Part shown: one piece after another, positions 1 through 10,541 of the stretch | How positions within the stretch are numbered: position 1 is the first letter of the stretch | Layout of the letters: every line of letters begins with the position of its first letter | DNA from: Acephala macrosclerotiorum | Lineage: Eukaryota > Ascomycota > Leotiomycetes > Helotiales > Mollisiaceae | DNA: 18,136 nucleotides | Assembly: GCA_014904845.1 (NCBI GenBank) | Contig: MU119782.1 | Coordinates: 1,351-19,486, forward strand | Direction: 5' to 3' | The notes under the pieces: model-generated | The model's database searches: none | What the model was told of the DNA's origin: nothing | The model's input: only the letters and a program-made list of their open reading frames with translations | Position numbers and translations under genes: made by a program

Positions 1-95
<95 letters not shown>
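1..95. repeat. (TTA)n microsatellite, cut by the window edge
   Basis: An uninterrupted TTA trinucleotide tract of about 31 units begins at the first base of the window, so its true length is unknown. It ends where the phase breaks at about position 95. There are no substitutions within it. It reads ATT/TTA on this strand and AAT/TAA on the other, and both are rich in stops, so it is non-coding. Confidence 0.97.
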
Positions 96-3000
96 TAATA
101 AAATTAATTATTTTTGATATTTATTTGTAAAAATTAAAAAAAGTTTTTTAATATATATTTTAATTATTAAAAATTCGTAAAAATAAAAAATAAAATATAA
201 TTTTTTTAAATTTATTTTATTTAAATATATAATTATTAAATTGTTATTTGTATTTTTTAAATATATTAATATTTTTTTATAATTAATAAATTAAAAAAAT
301 ATTTTTATAAATAATATATTATAAATTTTAATTTTTTCAATAATAATTATATTAATAATTTTAATAATTTTATAAAACGTAAAACGTTTTATATAAAATA
401 TTTATTCGAGTTTTTAATATATATATTTATTATAAAATTTATTAATAAATTTTTTAATAAATTATTAAAATATTTAAATATATTATTAAAAATTTAATTA
501 AATTAAATCGAATTTATTAAAATACAATATACGATTTTTTAATTTTATTTATTTTAAAAAAAATTATTTAAAATTATATATTATTTTAAAAAAAATTTAA
601 AAAATTTTAAAATAATATTATTATTATTTTTTTAATTAAAATTTTTTTTATTGCGTTTTTAATTTTTATAAATTTATTATTAATATTATTAATTATAATT
701 GTTTTTTTTAAATAGTAATTTATTAATAATTTTTTATAAATTATTAAAAATATATTATACAATTTATATAAACGTATTATAATTAATTTTATTTCGTTTT
801 TTATACGTGAAATTTGTATTTTCGAAATTTAATAAAACGTTTTTTTAAAATATAATAAAATTTATTTATTTTTATAAAAAAGGTTTTTAAAACGTATTAA
901 TATATATAATTAAAATATTATAATATTAATTTCGAATAAAAAATTTTAAAATTTTTAAATAAATAATTTTATATTAATTTTTTATAAAATATATTAAATA
1001 AATTTTAAAAAAAAAAATTTAAATAAAACAAATATTTATAAATCGTTTTTATAAAAAAAATATATAAAATTTTTTAAAAAAAAATCATTATAAAATATTC
1101 AAATAAATAAAATATATTCAATTAATAAAATTGTTTATATATAAAATAATATAAATTAAATTTTTTTAAAAAAAAATAAATAAATAAATAATATTAAAAA
1201 AAAATTATAATAAATATTATATTAATAAACGTTTATATATTTTAAATATAATTAAATATAATCGAAATATATTTAAAAATATTCGAATATATTAAAAAAA
1301 AAGTTTTATAAATTTTAAAAATTAAAAATTTTTAAAAATTTTTAAAAAAGAAAAAAATAATATAATTTTGTTTTTTTATATAATAAAATCGTTTCGATTA
1401 TAATAAATTTTTTTTTTTAAAATATAAATAAAATTTATTAAAATAAATAAAAATATTTTAAAAAAAAATAAATAAAAAAAATATATATATAATTTTTTTT
1501 CGATTAAAAAATTATTATTATTTTGAAATTTAATAAGTTTTTTTTATTTATTTAAAATTTTTATTTTTTAAATATTTTTTAAATATTTTATTTTTATTTT
1601 TATATTTTTATTATTATTTAAAAAATTTTAATATTTATTTTTTTTTAATAAATTTTTTTAAACGATTTTTTATATATAATTTTCGAATTATTATTTTATT
1701 TATTTTTTTCAAATAAATAATTTTTTTTAATTAATTTATTTAATAAATTTAATATAAATTTAATTATTTATATAATAATTTAATATTTTAAATATATTTT
1801 AATTAATAAATTTAATATTATATATTAAAATAAAAAAAATAAAAATTTTTTAATTTTTTTTATATTTAATAATAAATATTAAAATATATTTTTTTTTTTA
1901 TATTTTCGTTTTATATTTTAATTTATTTAATTTTTAATTTTTTATTTAATTATATATTTCGTTTTGATTAAAAATCTTTTAAATAAAACATCGAATTTTA
2001 ATAAATAAAATTATTTTTTTTATTATAAATTATATAAAATAATATATATTTAATTAATTTATAAATAATTATTCGATTTATAAAAAAAGAAATTAATTAA
2101 TTTTTTAATTAATTTTTTTTATTTTTTTTTATTAAAATAATTAATATAATAATAATAAATTAATATTTTTATTTAATTATTTTATTTGTTTTCAAATTAT
2201 ATATAAAAATAATAATTTATTTAATTTTTTAATAATAATTTTTTATTCAATTTTATATAATTAAAAATATTATTATAAATGAATTTAATTTTAATTTAAT
2301 TAAAAAAAAAATTTTATATTATAAAAATTTAATTATATTTATTTTAATATAATAAAATAATAAAATTATTTTTTAAAAATATAAAATTTTTTCGTGTTTT
2401 TTTTTTTTTTTATATTAATAATTATTATAATTTACTATAAAATCTCGAATATTTTTGTAATATTTTTTTTAATAATATTAATTAATTATTTAATAATAAT
2501 TATTATATATTATTTTAAATCGTTTAAAACAAATTAAAATAAATAAAATTTAATAAAAACTTTTTATAATATTTTATTTTAAATATTATAATCAATAAAC
2601 TTTTAAATTAATTTATAAAATTTTATTTTTAAAAATTATTAAATATTAAATAATATTTTAAAAATAATTCAAATAATTATTATTTAAAAAAAATTAATAT
2701 TATTATTATTATTATTATTTAGTAATTTATTAATTTAAAAAAAAACGATTAATATAATATATATAAAAAATACGATTAATATTAAAAATTAAAAATTAAA
2801 AATATTAAATTTAATTTAATAATTTAAATAAATATTTTCGTTTTATATATTTATTTTTAATTACAAATAATTTATTAAAAAATATAAAATGAGTATTCTT
2901 TGTTTTTAATATATAGAAAAATATATATATATATATTTTATATATAAAAAAAATAAAAATAAATTTATTTTAATATTTTTATATAATCAAATATTTTTAT

Positions 3001-3800
3001 ATATTTTAAATAAACGCATATAAAAGTCTTTATATACTATATATAATATTTAATTATATTTTCAATAAATTACAATTAAAATTATATAAAAAAAAAAGTT
3101 TATAAAAAAAATAATAAATAATAAATAAAAAAAACGATAAAAATTAATAATAAAATACTAATAATAAAAATTACAATTTTAAATAAAATTTTTATTTTGA
3201 TTTAAAGTATTTTACACAATAATTATTCGAATAATATAAATAAAATCGATATTATAATCGAATATATTCGAATCGAACTCGAATTAATTTATAAACGATT
3301 AATTAAAACGATAAATTTTTTTTTTTTTAATTATAAAAATTATTCGATTTGTATAATTATTCGAAACTTTTAAAACGATTTTTTTAATAATATTTTTATT
3401 AATTTATTTACAATTTATTATAACATATAAATAAATTTTTAAAAAAAAAATTTTAATAATTTTTTTACAAATAAAATAATATTAAATATTAATATATTTC
3501 GTTCGAATATAAAATTAAAAATTTTTGACAAATACAATAACGTTTTAATTATTTTTGTAAATAATAATAATTTTAATATTTAAATCGTTAAAATTAATTT
3601 GTTTAAAAAAACTTTAAAATTAAATTATTTTTTTAATTGTATTCGTTTATTCGATATATTCGATTTCATATAATAAAAACGAGATCGTAAATTTATATTT
3701 AACGAATTAATTAATTAATAATTAATAATTTTATATTAAAACGTATTTCGATATTAATCGTTTAATATTTCGATTATCGATTTAATTCGAATTAATATAT
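96..3800. other. AT-rich gene-free desert
   Basis: The stretch is almost wholly A and T. The few cytosines are mostly in CpG (TCG and ACG words), with some in CpA and very few in CpC or CpT. No open frame of coding quality, tRNA fold or recognisable protein motif is seen on either strand. A short interrupted TAT/ATT tract lies near 2697-2719. From about 3220 the CpG density rises clearly. The composition is what heavy or repeated RIP of old transposon DNA leaves behind in fungal AT isochores (inference). Confidence 0.8.
2697..2719. repeat. short ATT microsatellite
   Basis: About seven consecutive ATT units lie inside the AT desert. The motif is the same as in the long tract at the left window edge. 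In this base composition a tract of this size may have arisen by slippage, and no function is implied. Confidence 0.8.
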
Positions 3801-4350
3801 TTTTCGAGTAATTAAATCGATTTTCGAACAATTAAATTTATATCGAGTATATTTTAAATATATTTAAAGATTTTTTTTATTTTTTTTATATATATTTTAA
3901 TTGAATTTAAAACGAATCAATTAATAATTAAAACGATATAAATAAAATTAAATCGCGTATTGAATATAATATATATAAAAGAAAATTAATAACAAATTAA
4001 TATATTCGTTAAAAGAAATTTAATAATTTTTTTTAATTAAAATTAATTAAATCGTTAATTTTATTAAAATATTAATAATAAAACAAATTAATATATTATT
4101 ATTTTTAAAAAATTTTTAATAAATTAATAAAATTAAAAAAGTTTAATTATTAAAAATAAAAATTAAATAAATTAATTATATTATTAATATTTAAATTAAA
4201 TATAATTTTTTTTAATTATTTAAAAAAATTAAAAAAAATTTAATAAAAAATTATTATAAAATAAATTAATTTAAAAGATTTTAAACGAATTTAATTTTAA
4301 ACGATTAAAAATAAATAATAATAAAATAATTAATAAAATATAATTAATAA
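3801..4350 (+). repeat. dispersed direct repeat, copy 1 (left, uninterrupted)
   Basis: This stretch is a degenerate copy of sequence found in the same orientation at 12578-12896 and 13973-14205. Positions 3801-4112 align to 12578-12892 with a constant offset of 8777 through the first half. A block at 3936-3980 (45 bp, containing the rare word TCGCG) is identical to 12713-12757. Positions about 4113-4350 align to about 13973-14205. Most differences are C/T or G/A transitions, as expected for two RIP-mutated copies. No coding motif was recognised, so it could be part of an LTR, a non-coding transposon piece or an old segmental duplicate. The outer ends are approximate because matches fade into the AT background. 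Confidence 0.82.
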
Positions 4351-4969
4351 AATATTAAAATTTGTCGAAATATATATACGTATTTATTACGTGTTTTAAT
4401 TAAAAAAAAACTAATATAAAAATTGAAAATATATTAATATTTTTAATTTTAAAATTAATTTTTTAAATAATTAATAATTTTTATATTTAATATATAAAAA
4501 TTATATTTATTAAACGTAATATATTAATATATTCGAATATTTTAATATTATTAATATTTAATTTTATTAATTAAATACAAAATAATAAAATTTAAATTAA
4601 AAAAATTTTTATATAAAAAATATATATTTAATTTTTTTTCAATATTTAAAAAAATTACGTGAAAAAATATAATTCTTTTGATATTTAAAAATTTTACATT
4701 TTATATTTTTTTCGATATTTAAAATTTTTTACGTATAATATTAAAAGTTTAAAAAAACAATTATCGGAATTTTAATTGCGTTTTTTTTAATTTGCGTTTA
4801 TTATGTACAATAAAAAAATCAATTATAAAAATTTTATTTTTTTTAAATCGACAATTAAAATAATAATAAACGTTATATATTACGTTTTTTTTTTTTAAAA
4901 ATAACGAATTTTTATATTATTTGAAAAATATTTAAATTACAATTAATTTAAATTTTTATTTATATTTTA

Positions 4970-4970
<1 letters not shown>
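4351..4970. other. AT-rich gene-free stretch
   Basis: Nothing recognisable is seen between the dispersed repeat and the AAAT microsatellite. The sequence is nearly pure A/T with scattered CpG, and slightly more CpG around 4740-4910. No open frame of useful length is present on either strand. Confidence 0.75.
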
Positions 4971-5052
<82 letters not shown>

Positions 5053-5054
5053 AT
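4971..5054. repeat. (AAAT)21 microsatellite
   Basis: This is a perfect tetranucleotide tract of 84 bp with no interruption or substitution. It lies about 360 bp to the left of the retrotransposon insertion. Perfection in surroundings so heavily mutated suggests recent slippage growth. The unit contains no C or G, so C-to-T mutation could not interrupt it in any case. Confidence 0.97.
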
Positions 5055-5416
5055 TTATTAAATATATATTAATATTTTAAAATAATAAAAATTAATATTT
5101 AAAATAAAAATAAATTTTTTTCGAAAAATAATTTATTTTTTCGAATATTTTTTTATTATTTAATAATAAATACAAATAATTACAAATATTTATTTTAATT
5201 TAAATAAACGTATAATAAAAAAAAGTTTTTTTTTATTATAATAAAAACAAATACGAAAAATAAATTAATTTCAAAAAATTAAATTTAAATAAATTTATTT
5301 TATATAAATTTAAAATATTTAAAAAATTCGAATATAAAAATATTATATTATAAAAATTTTATACAAATAATTTTAAAAATTAAAAAATAATATATTTTAA
5401 AATAATTATTAATAAT
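5055..5416. other. AT-rich flank of the retrotransposon
   Basis: About 360 bp of A/T sequence with a few CpG dinucleotides and no recognisable feature. The change in composition at 5422 is abrupt: within some 30 bases the sequence goes from almost pure A/T to ordinary mixed sequence, which marks the insertion edge. Confidence 0.8.
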
Positions 5417-5421
5417 AAAAT
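5417..5421. repeat. target-site duplication, left copy (AAAAT)
   Basis: AAAAT directly abuts the left LTR and is repeated at 11736-11740 directly after the right LTR. Five bases is the usual duplication length for Ty1/copia integrases. In such AT-rich DNA a five-base match could be chance, but it falls exactly at both LTR edges, which are fixed independently by the 229-bp alignment. Confidence 0.82.
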
Positions 5422-5521
5422 TGTTGAAACGTTCAAAAACAAATTACGAAGCACTAAAATCTTAGTCTGGTGTCAATAATTCAATTCTGTTTGCTTTTTC
5501 TCAGAAGGGGCATCTATCTAC

Positions 5522-5530
5522 CTATATAAT
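5522..5530 (-). promoter_or_regulatory. possible TATA box of the LTR
   Basis: On the minus strand this reads ATTATATAG, the only TATA-like word in the otherwise mixed-composition LTR. It lies roughly 120 bases into the LTR in the direction of transcription, a reasonable place for the U3 promoter. The right LTR keeps a TATATAAT core at the matching place (about 11608-11615). The assignment rests on sequence similarity only, and in the second copy A/T words are uninformative. Confidence 0.35.
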
Positions 5531-5617
5531 TAAACAGAGTAGACGTAAGATTAAAGAGTGGACGCTAGGGCAACTGTTACCAAGGGCAATAAAGGTCATA
5601 GCTCGGATCATTTGATC

Positions 5618-5633
5618 GATCGCTTAAGCGATC
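5618..5633. repeat. 16-bp perfect palindrome in the LTR
   Basis: GATCGCTTAAGCGATC is its own reverse complement. In the right LTR the matching stretch is changed by symmetrical transitions in the centre and one at the outer end, leaving a 14-bp perfect palindrome (11704-11717). It lies in the first 35 bases of the LTR in the transcription direction, in U3. It may be a binding site for a dimeric regulator, or simply chance. Confidence 0.6.
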
Positions 5634-5657
5634 ACATGATTGAACCGATACTGGCAA

Positions 5658-5667
5658 CTCTTTTTTT
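5658..5667 (-). other. candidate polypurine tract
   Basis: On the minus strand this reads A7 followed by GAG. A purine run just before the 3' LTR is where plus-strand DNA synthesis is primed in LTR elements. It is separated from the LTR edge by seven bases (TTGCCAG on the minus strand), whereas a working tract normally abuts the LTR. It may therefore not be the true primer, or the LTR edge is less certain than the alignment suggests. Confidence 0.35.
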
Positions 5668-5727
5668 GAGAGAAAACGCTCTTTTCAACTCGTAAACCAG
5701 ATATAAGAGAGAGTACTACTGCGACTG

Positions 5728-5919
5728 TCAACGCGCTGTCTTGCTATCAAATACTAGAAGGAAATTTGATCGTGAACTAATCGCCGTCACGTGTTGTAAT
5801 ATTTGATCAATCAGATCAAACTTAGAAGAATTCTCCCAAACCCGGTGTTTATAATCTCTGAGCCAATCGAAAGTCCTACTCTCGAAAACACTGAAAATAT
5901 CGAAAAATACTAAAAACAC
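5728..5919 (-). CDS. 63-codon open frame downstream of pol, in the same frame; uncertain
   Basis: An open frame that can start at ATG (complement of 5917-5919) ends in TGA at 5728-5730. It is in the same frame as the RNase H domain and is separated from it by two stops, TGA at 5962-5964 and TAA at 5947-5949. The product begins with a hydrophobic Phe/Val/Leu-rich run of about 11 residues followed by a mixed-polarity stretch, and matches no family I recognise. It could be a C-terminal extension of pol if both stops are mutational (CGA or CAA changed to stop), or a chance frame in the 3' untranslated region. It lies in the least mutated part of the element, so a frame this long is less surprising than elsewhere. 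Confidence 0.25.
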   Translation of the reverse strand: MFLVFFDIFSVFESRTFDWLRDYKHRVWENSSKFDLIDQILQHVTAISSRSNFLLVFDSKTAR

Positions 5920-5961
5920 TAAAACAATAATTACACGTTTCTCTTTTTAGTACTGTCCTTT

Positions 5962-6660
5962 TCAACGATCGTTTTTCTCGCTATTTTCGCTTTCGTCGAC
6001 TAATTTCTGGGCTTCGAGACGTTGTACTCATCTCTGTACTTTGATATTAAAGCGATTAGTACTAACGAGCGATTCAAGTGTTTTATTAATATTAGATTTG
6101 ATTATAATATCAATTAAATTACTATTTTTAGTAATCTATCGAATCTTCGAAAATTCTTTGCGTTTATACGATTATTTGATGATTATAATATCGATTATAA
6201 AACGCTTTTTCTTAGTAGTATCGAGTTTAACTATACACTCGTAGAAAAAAAAAAAATCGATGCAAATAATCACGAGAATTGAATTCAATTCGAGTCACTT
6301 TATAATAAAATCAAAAGTAGTAAAAATCGAGATTTTTATATCGATTTTTATTATTATTACATATAATTCAAAAACTAAAACAATACAAGTAATTCTTTTG
6401 TATTTCGTTAAATTCCAATAAAATAAATTGCTCTACAAATCGAATTATTTATCGCTATAAATTTTATTACTAAAAACGACGATATACTCGATCTACGAAT
6501 TGAGATTCTTATTCATAGCAAAAGAATCGTTTATAAAAACGAAAAATTTCATTAAATGTAAATCCAAACAAAAAAATCGAAGTCTATAATCGAAATTGTT
6601 CATTTACTATTGTAACTATTTATTTAGTACTACAATTTGCTTCTTTTCGAAATATTGATA
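5962..6660 (-). pseudogene. pol pseudogene, RNase H domain (Ty1/copia type)
   Basis: RNase H removes the RNA template during reverse transcription. One minus-strand frame (codons starting at positions divisible by 3) reads the whole domain without a frame change. Raw residues include VFINDSFAMNKNL (from 6540), YWNLTKYKRITC (from 6420), ECIVKLDTTKKKRF (from 6240) and NLIDIIIKS (from 6120), matching the fungal copia patterns FTDASFANNKDL, HWSSTKCKRVTR, ECLVKLGTT-EKRLM and NPADAMTK. The four acidic residues are all still present: Asp 6526-6528, Glu 6367-6369, Asp 6256-6258 and Asp 6109-6111. The C-terminus near 6028-6060 follows the family, with a stop where Trp is usual. The probable natural stop is TGA at 5962-5964. 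About ten internal stops remain, mostly at Gln or Trp positions. Confidence 0.92.
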
Positions 6661-7541
6661 TTGAATTGTCGTCGATATATCGTACGCAGTTTCCGATTAA
6701 TAAATAGAACTAATGTATACTTTTCGAGTACATTACTCGAAGTATATCTACATATAAAAATCTAATTTCGAATCAATTAAATCTAAGTATTTACTTTATT
6801 CTTTTTACGAAAATACAATTTCATTTTCAGTCTTATTTACTACTAGTTTGTATCCGTTGAACAATAGAAAAGTATTCGACGTAAAAAATTCTATAAATTT
6901 AATTAGTAGTTTAATTTTTTGCAATTCAAAGTTTTCTAGTTCTACAAAGATCTAATCTCTTAAAATGAGCGTATTATCGATTTATATATCGATTATTTCG
7001 AATAAAATATAATTACTTTTCGTAATAAATAAATAAAAATCGAAAATTGAAAATTTTATTGAGAATTTATTTTTATAGTAAATATTATACGTTTTATATT
7101 AATACATTTTCACTTTCAAAACTTTGTAAAAAAATTTAATTACTTTAAAAACGACGTTCAATAAAAGTTTATTCGTTATTTTCTTCGAAAATCTAATGAA
7201 AATAATACGTATTAATAAAATTGTTAATTGTACGTATATTTAAATAATGTTTTTTAAATAAAAACTAATTTCTTTGTATTTAAAAAATAAAATTAAAGCG
7301 ATAATAATTCGTTAATTAACGCGTTAAATAATCAAAAATTGAATTAGTATTGTTTTATTGTTTTTATCGTTAAATATTTAAATTACAAAACGAGATTTTT
7401 TGTATAAAATTACTGTTTTTATGTTTTTGATTTCGTTTACTAATTTTAAATCGAAAATTCGTTAATTATTAATCTTTTTCAAATTATTAAAAATTAATTC
7501 AAAGACTTTTTTTGTGATTAGTTTATTAATTTCTTTTTTTT
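6661..7541 (-). pseudogene. pol pseudogene, reverse transcriptase domain (Ty1/copia type)
   Basis: The enzyme copies the element's RNA into DNA inside the virus-like particle. It is in the same frame as the RNase H part. Raw residues read, in order: KSRFVI (near 7400), RIIIAL (near 7310), YLKNII*IYVQLT (from 7260) for the family's YLRDI-QAYVQS, FKVIKFFYKV across 7140-7150 for LKVVKPLYGV, and FEIIDI*IDNTLIL (from 7002) for the active-site block with QTDDT. Two of the catalytic aspartates are changed to Asn by G-to-A (codons 7249-7251 and 6973-6975), while 6976-6978 is kept. About fourteen in-frame stops occur, chiefly at Gln codons. The domain is unmistakable but dead. The frame is lost upstream at the T8 run 7534-7541. 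Confidence 0.93.
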
Positions 7542-9060
7542 ACAAAAAACTGCGAATAAATCATTTGAAATAGTAATAATTTTTTTTACGCGAAAATCTA
7601 TAGATAATTGTTTATTTCTAATTTTTTTCTCGATCAAATAAACTTTGAAAATTTTTATATTTATACAAATTATTATATAAATATATTTATCGAAATTAAA
7701 AACGTAAAAAAAGATTTTTATTGTAATTCGAAATAAACGTAAATTTTTTTTCGAAGTATATAAAGTTTCTTCGATCGAACAAAATAAATTAAATATATTT
7801 TCTTTTATTTTCGAGCTCTTTTTAAAAGAGTTTAATTCTAAATTTAAATTTTTTAACAAGTTTTTTTTTAATAAATAATTCTTTGATTATTTTTTAAATT
7901 GCTCAAAATTTTAATAAAATAGTTTTATTATAATATTACGAAAAATTTTTAATCTATTTAACAATTGTAATTAATATATTTCTTTATTTATTACTAAAAA
8001 TATATATAGTTTTCTTTATTTTTTACTTTCTTTTCAAATAAGTACGTTTGAATTTAAAAGTAAATCGATCAAATAATAATTTCGTAGACTATTTTTTATT
8101 CGTAGAATATTATTAATTTAACAAATAATATAATATTCTCGAATTGCAATTATTACATTTTTTACTACTTTAATTTTAATAGCAATTGATACTATAAACG
8201 CATTCCATTGTAATATTCGAAAATAAACATCGAAAATAAAAAATATAAAAATAATATTATTCGATCTCACTATATCGTTAATTGCTTTAATCGCTATTTG
8301 AAATCGCTTTTTTTTCGCAAATCGAAAAATTCTCAAAATAATATATTATACGCACATTTCAATAAAGCGTAGTACTTTTTTATTAGATTAATCGAATTAT
8401 AGATTTTTATCAATATAGTTTTCAAATCAATATTTATACTTTTAGCGTTATCGTAAAATTCTTTAGAATTGAAATTCGTTTTAAGATTATAAATAGTAAA
8501 TATCAATAGTTCAAAATAAACATCGATTTAATACACTCAAAAAGCGTTCTATATTTTTTTCGTCGATATATCTACAAAAAACCTCGCGATTTAAAATATT
8601 ATAATTTCGTTTACAATTTGAAATATTGATTTTCTATCGATCTACAATACGTTTAAATAAACGAAATAATTGAAATTATAATCGTCGCACAATATAAATT
8701 TGAAACGATCGAAAAATTTACTATTTATTTGATATTATTAATAAAATCTCGTTATTTTTTTAATTTCTTCGAAATTTATAAAATGTTTTTTACGTTTTAA
8801 TATTCGCGCGAATTTAACGATCGATAAATATTCGAAGTATTTATACAATCGTTTGAATTTTGTTTCAATCAAATAACAAATAATAAAACCAATTTTTGTC
8901 GTAGAAATTTTACAATTACTATAAATCAAACTTTCAAGTAAATCAAACAATATTTAAAAATATTTAAACGCTCTAATAATAGACGTATATTATTTATTTC
9001 AAATAAGCACATTATTAAAATTATCGAATTTAATTCGTAATTTGTTTATATTTTAAAAGT
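7542..9060 (-). pseudogene. pol pseudogene, integrase domain and linker to RT (Ty1/copia type)
   Basis: Integrase inserts the DNA copy into the host genome. Two frames are needed. From about 9060 to 8316 the reading shows a gag-pre-integrase/zinc-finger remnant, then the core beginning FDLLES with a catalytic Asp at 8942-8944. Later comes KKYYALLKCAYNIL, where the family has ERYHAPLRRAY; the catalytic Glu is Lys (AAA, 8378-8380). At the T8 run 8308-8315 the frame changes and continues to 7542 with RFQIAIKAINDIV, matching QMAVKAINDTAGP in fungal integrases, then LLLNSNVL, a stop-riddled C-terminal subdomain and a basic, low-complexity linker towards RT. I could not place the second catalytic Asp. 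Open pieces at 8738-8950, 8118-8336 and 7518-7859 are fragments of this one domain and linker, not separate genes. Confidence 0.88.
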
Positions 9061-10274
9061 ATAGTAAAAAAAGTACGTTTATTAGAACTACGTAAAACGT
9101 AATACGTTTAATTAACGTATCGACGTCGATAATTTTAAAAGATAAAATTTCATCGATTTTAAATTTAATTATTATTTTTCCAACTTTAAATTCGTTTAAT
9201 TTAACGTTTTAAATTCGTTAAAAAACCAAATACTAATCTTCGTCGATAATCGATTATTGAACAACGCTAATATCGATTATAATACTCATAAAAACGTTTA
9301 ATGCGTAGCGATTTATCAAATACGTTTTTATATTAATAAATATTAAAAACGATTTCAATTGTATTACAATACTCGATATCGTATAATAAATTGATTAACG
9401 ATCGAATAATTCGATAATTTTAAATCTATTAATCGTACTATAAAATATTATAAAGTAATTAATCGATCGCGTAATATCGTTTTCATGTAAATCTTTTTTT
9501 TTAGTAAATTCAACGACAAATTATTCGTATTTCTTAGTAATATCGAAATTTAATCTTTTGAATTCAATTACGAATTGAATTATTTTGTTTTTATCGAACG
9601 ATCTCAATTTCTTAAAATCGTCGTACGTTTTTTTTCTTTTTTTTAGCGTATAGCGAGTATTTCAACAATTCGAATTCTTACAAACGAAATACTTTTTTTC
9701 GTTTTAATATATTATCGATTTTTTGTAATTAATTCGATCGCTATATCGAGTATTTTTATCGTAATATTTATAGTTTACGAAATATAATTTAATCATATTT
9801 CAATAAACTTTTTTTTTTCCAATTATAAAAATTCTAAAAACTATTTCTATTTTTACTTAAAATAAAATCGTATTACGAACGTTTTTATATATTATTTGAA
9901 AATTCGATAAAAATCGAAAAACCGCTTAATAATATTTTAATACGCTCTAATAAACGTAATAAAATTTGTTTCGTATAATAGTTTTTATTCGCATATTCGA
10001 ACGTAAATTAAATTGTTTTTAAATCAATTTTTAGCGCAGTATTTCAAAATATTCGAAAATCGTTTTATTTGAATTTTATATTCGAATTAACGCGAATATA
10101 ATCGTATTTTATTAATTGAATATTTTATTTTAACGTTTTTCAATCTCGAAATTCGATTTTATAATTTCAATTATTCTATCGAAAAATAAACTTTTTTTAG
10201 CGAGTTTCTAATAATAAAATTCGTTAGTTTTATCGGTAAATATAATCGAAAACGCGTTACAATAATTCTCGAGT

Positions 10275-10541
10275 TTAACGTTTACTTTCGAATATAAATT
10301 TTCGAATACTCATATAAATATATTTAATAAGTTTTTTTTTTTTATAGTATTTGAATTTATTATTATAAATTTTTATAAAAGTAATTAATTTTTTATTAAA
10401 ACTAAATATTATTTGATTCTCGCGATTAAAATTATATATTAATCGATTAAAATTTTTTAACAATTTTTCAATTTCTAGTAATAATAAAAACGACAAATTT
10501 CGTTTCAAGTTCTCGTTTTTTGACGACAAATTTAATAACAA
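10275..10541 (-). pseudogene. gag-like fragment
   Basis: An 88-codon open piece on the coding strand of the element, lying where gag is expected. The residues are rich in Lys, Asn, Ile and Leu, as RIP forces. The spacing of charged and aromatic residues (IYNFNREN, then KLITFIKIY, then KYIYMSIRKF) looks like a helical capsid protein. No zinc knuckle is seen and no specific family is recognised, so assignment to gag rests mainly on position and strand. The reading start is a TTG-type or internal codon rather than a sure initiation site. Confidence 0.4.

Larger units (their letters stand above)
5422..5650 (-). repeat. left LTR (3' LTR of the minus-strand element), lightly mutated
   Basis: This 229-bp LTR runs from TGTTGAAACG to ACCGATA on the + strand. 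The right LTR has the same length, at a constant offset of 6085 and with no indel. I count 49 differences, all transitions. In 46 the right copy carries the A or T; in only three is the left copy the mutated one (5435, 5445, 5649). The canonical TG...CA ends are each intact in one copy: TG here and CA in the right LTR. This copy keeps ordinary composition and is the best guide to the unmutated LTR. Confidence 0.94.

Noticed and set aside
5418..5650. Left LTR as a solo LTR unrelated to the right one
   Set aside because: Both LTRs are 229 bp, align without gaps, share one target duplication and enclose a pol region whose polarity fits them as a pair.
5651..5660. CTGGCAACTC next to the left LTR as a tRNA primer-binding site, implying a plus-strand element
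   Set aside because: It begins like a primer site one base from the LTR, but integrase, RT and RNase H all read on the minus strand, so this end is the 3' end of the element.
6041..6244. Plus-strand 67-codon open frame
   Set aside because: It lies antisense to the RNase H domain, whose residues are clear on the minus strand. The plus-strand product is a hydrophobic by-product of A/T-rich codons.
7518..8950. Three separate small minus-strand genes at 7518-7859, 8118-8336 and 8738-8950
   Set aside because: Each is a stop-to-stop piece of the same decayed integrase and linker, and their residues join in order with family motifs.
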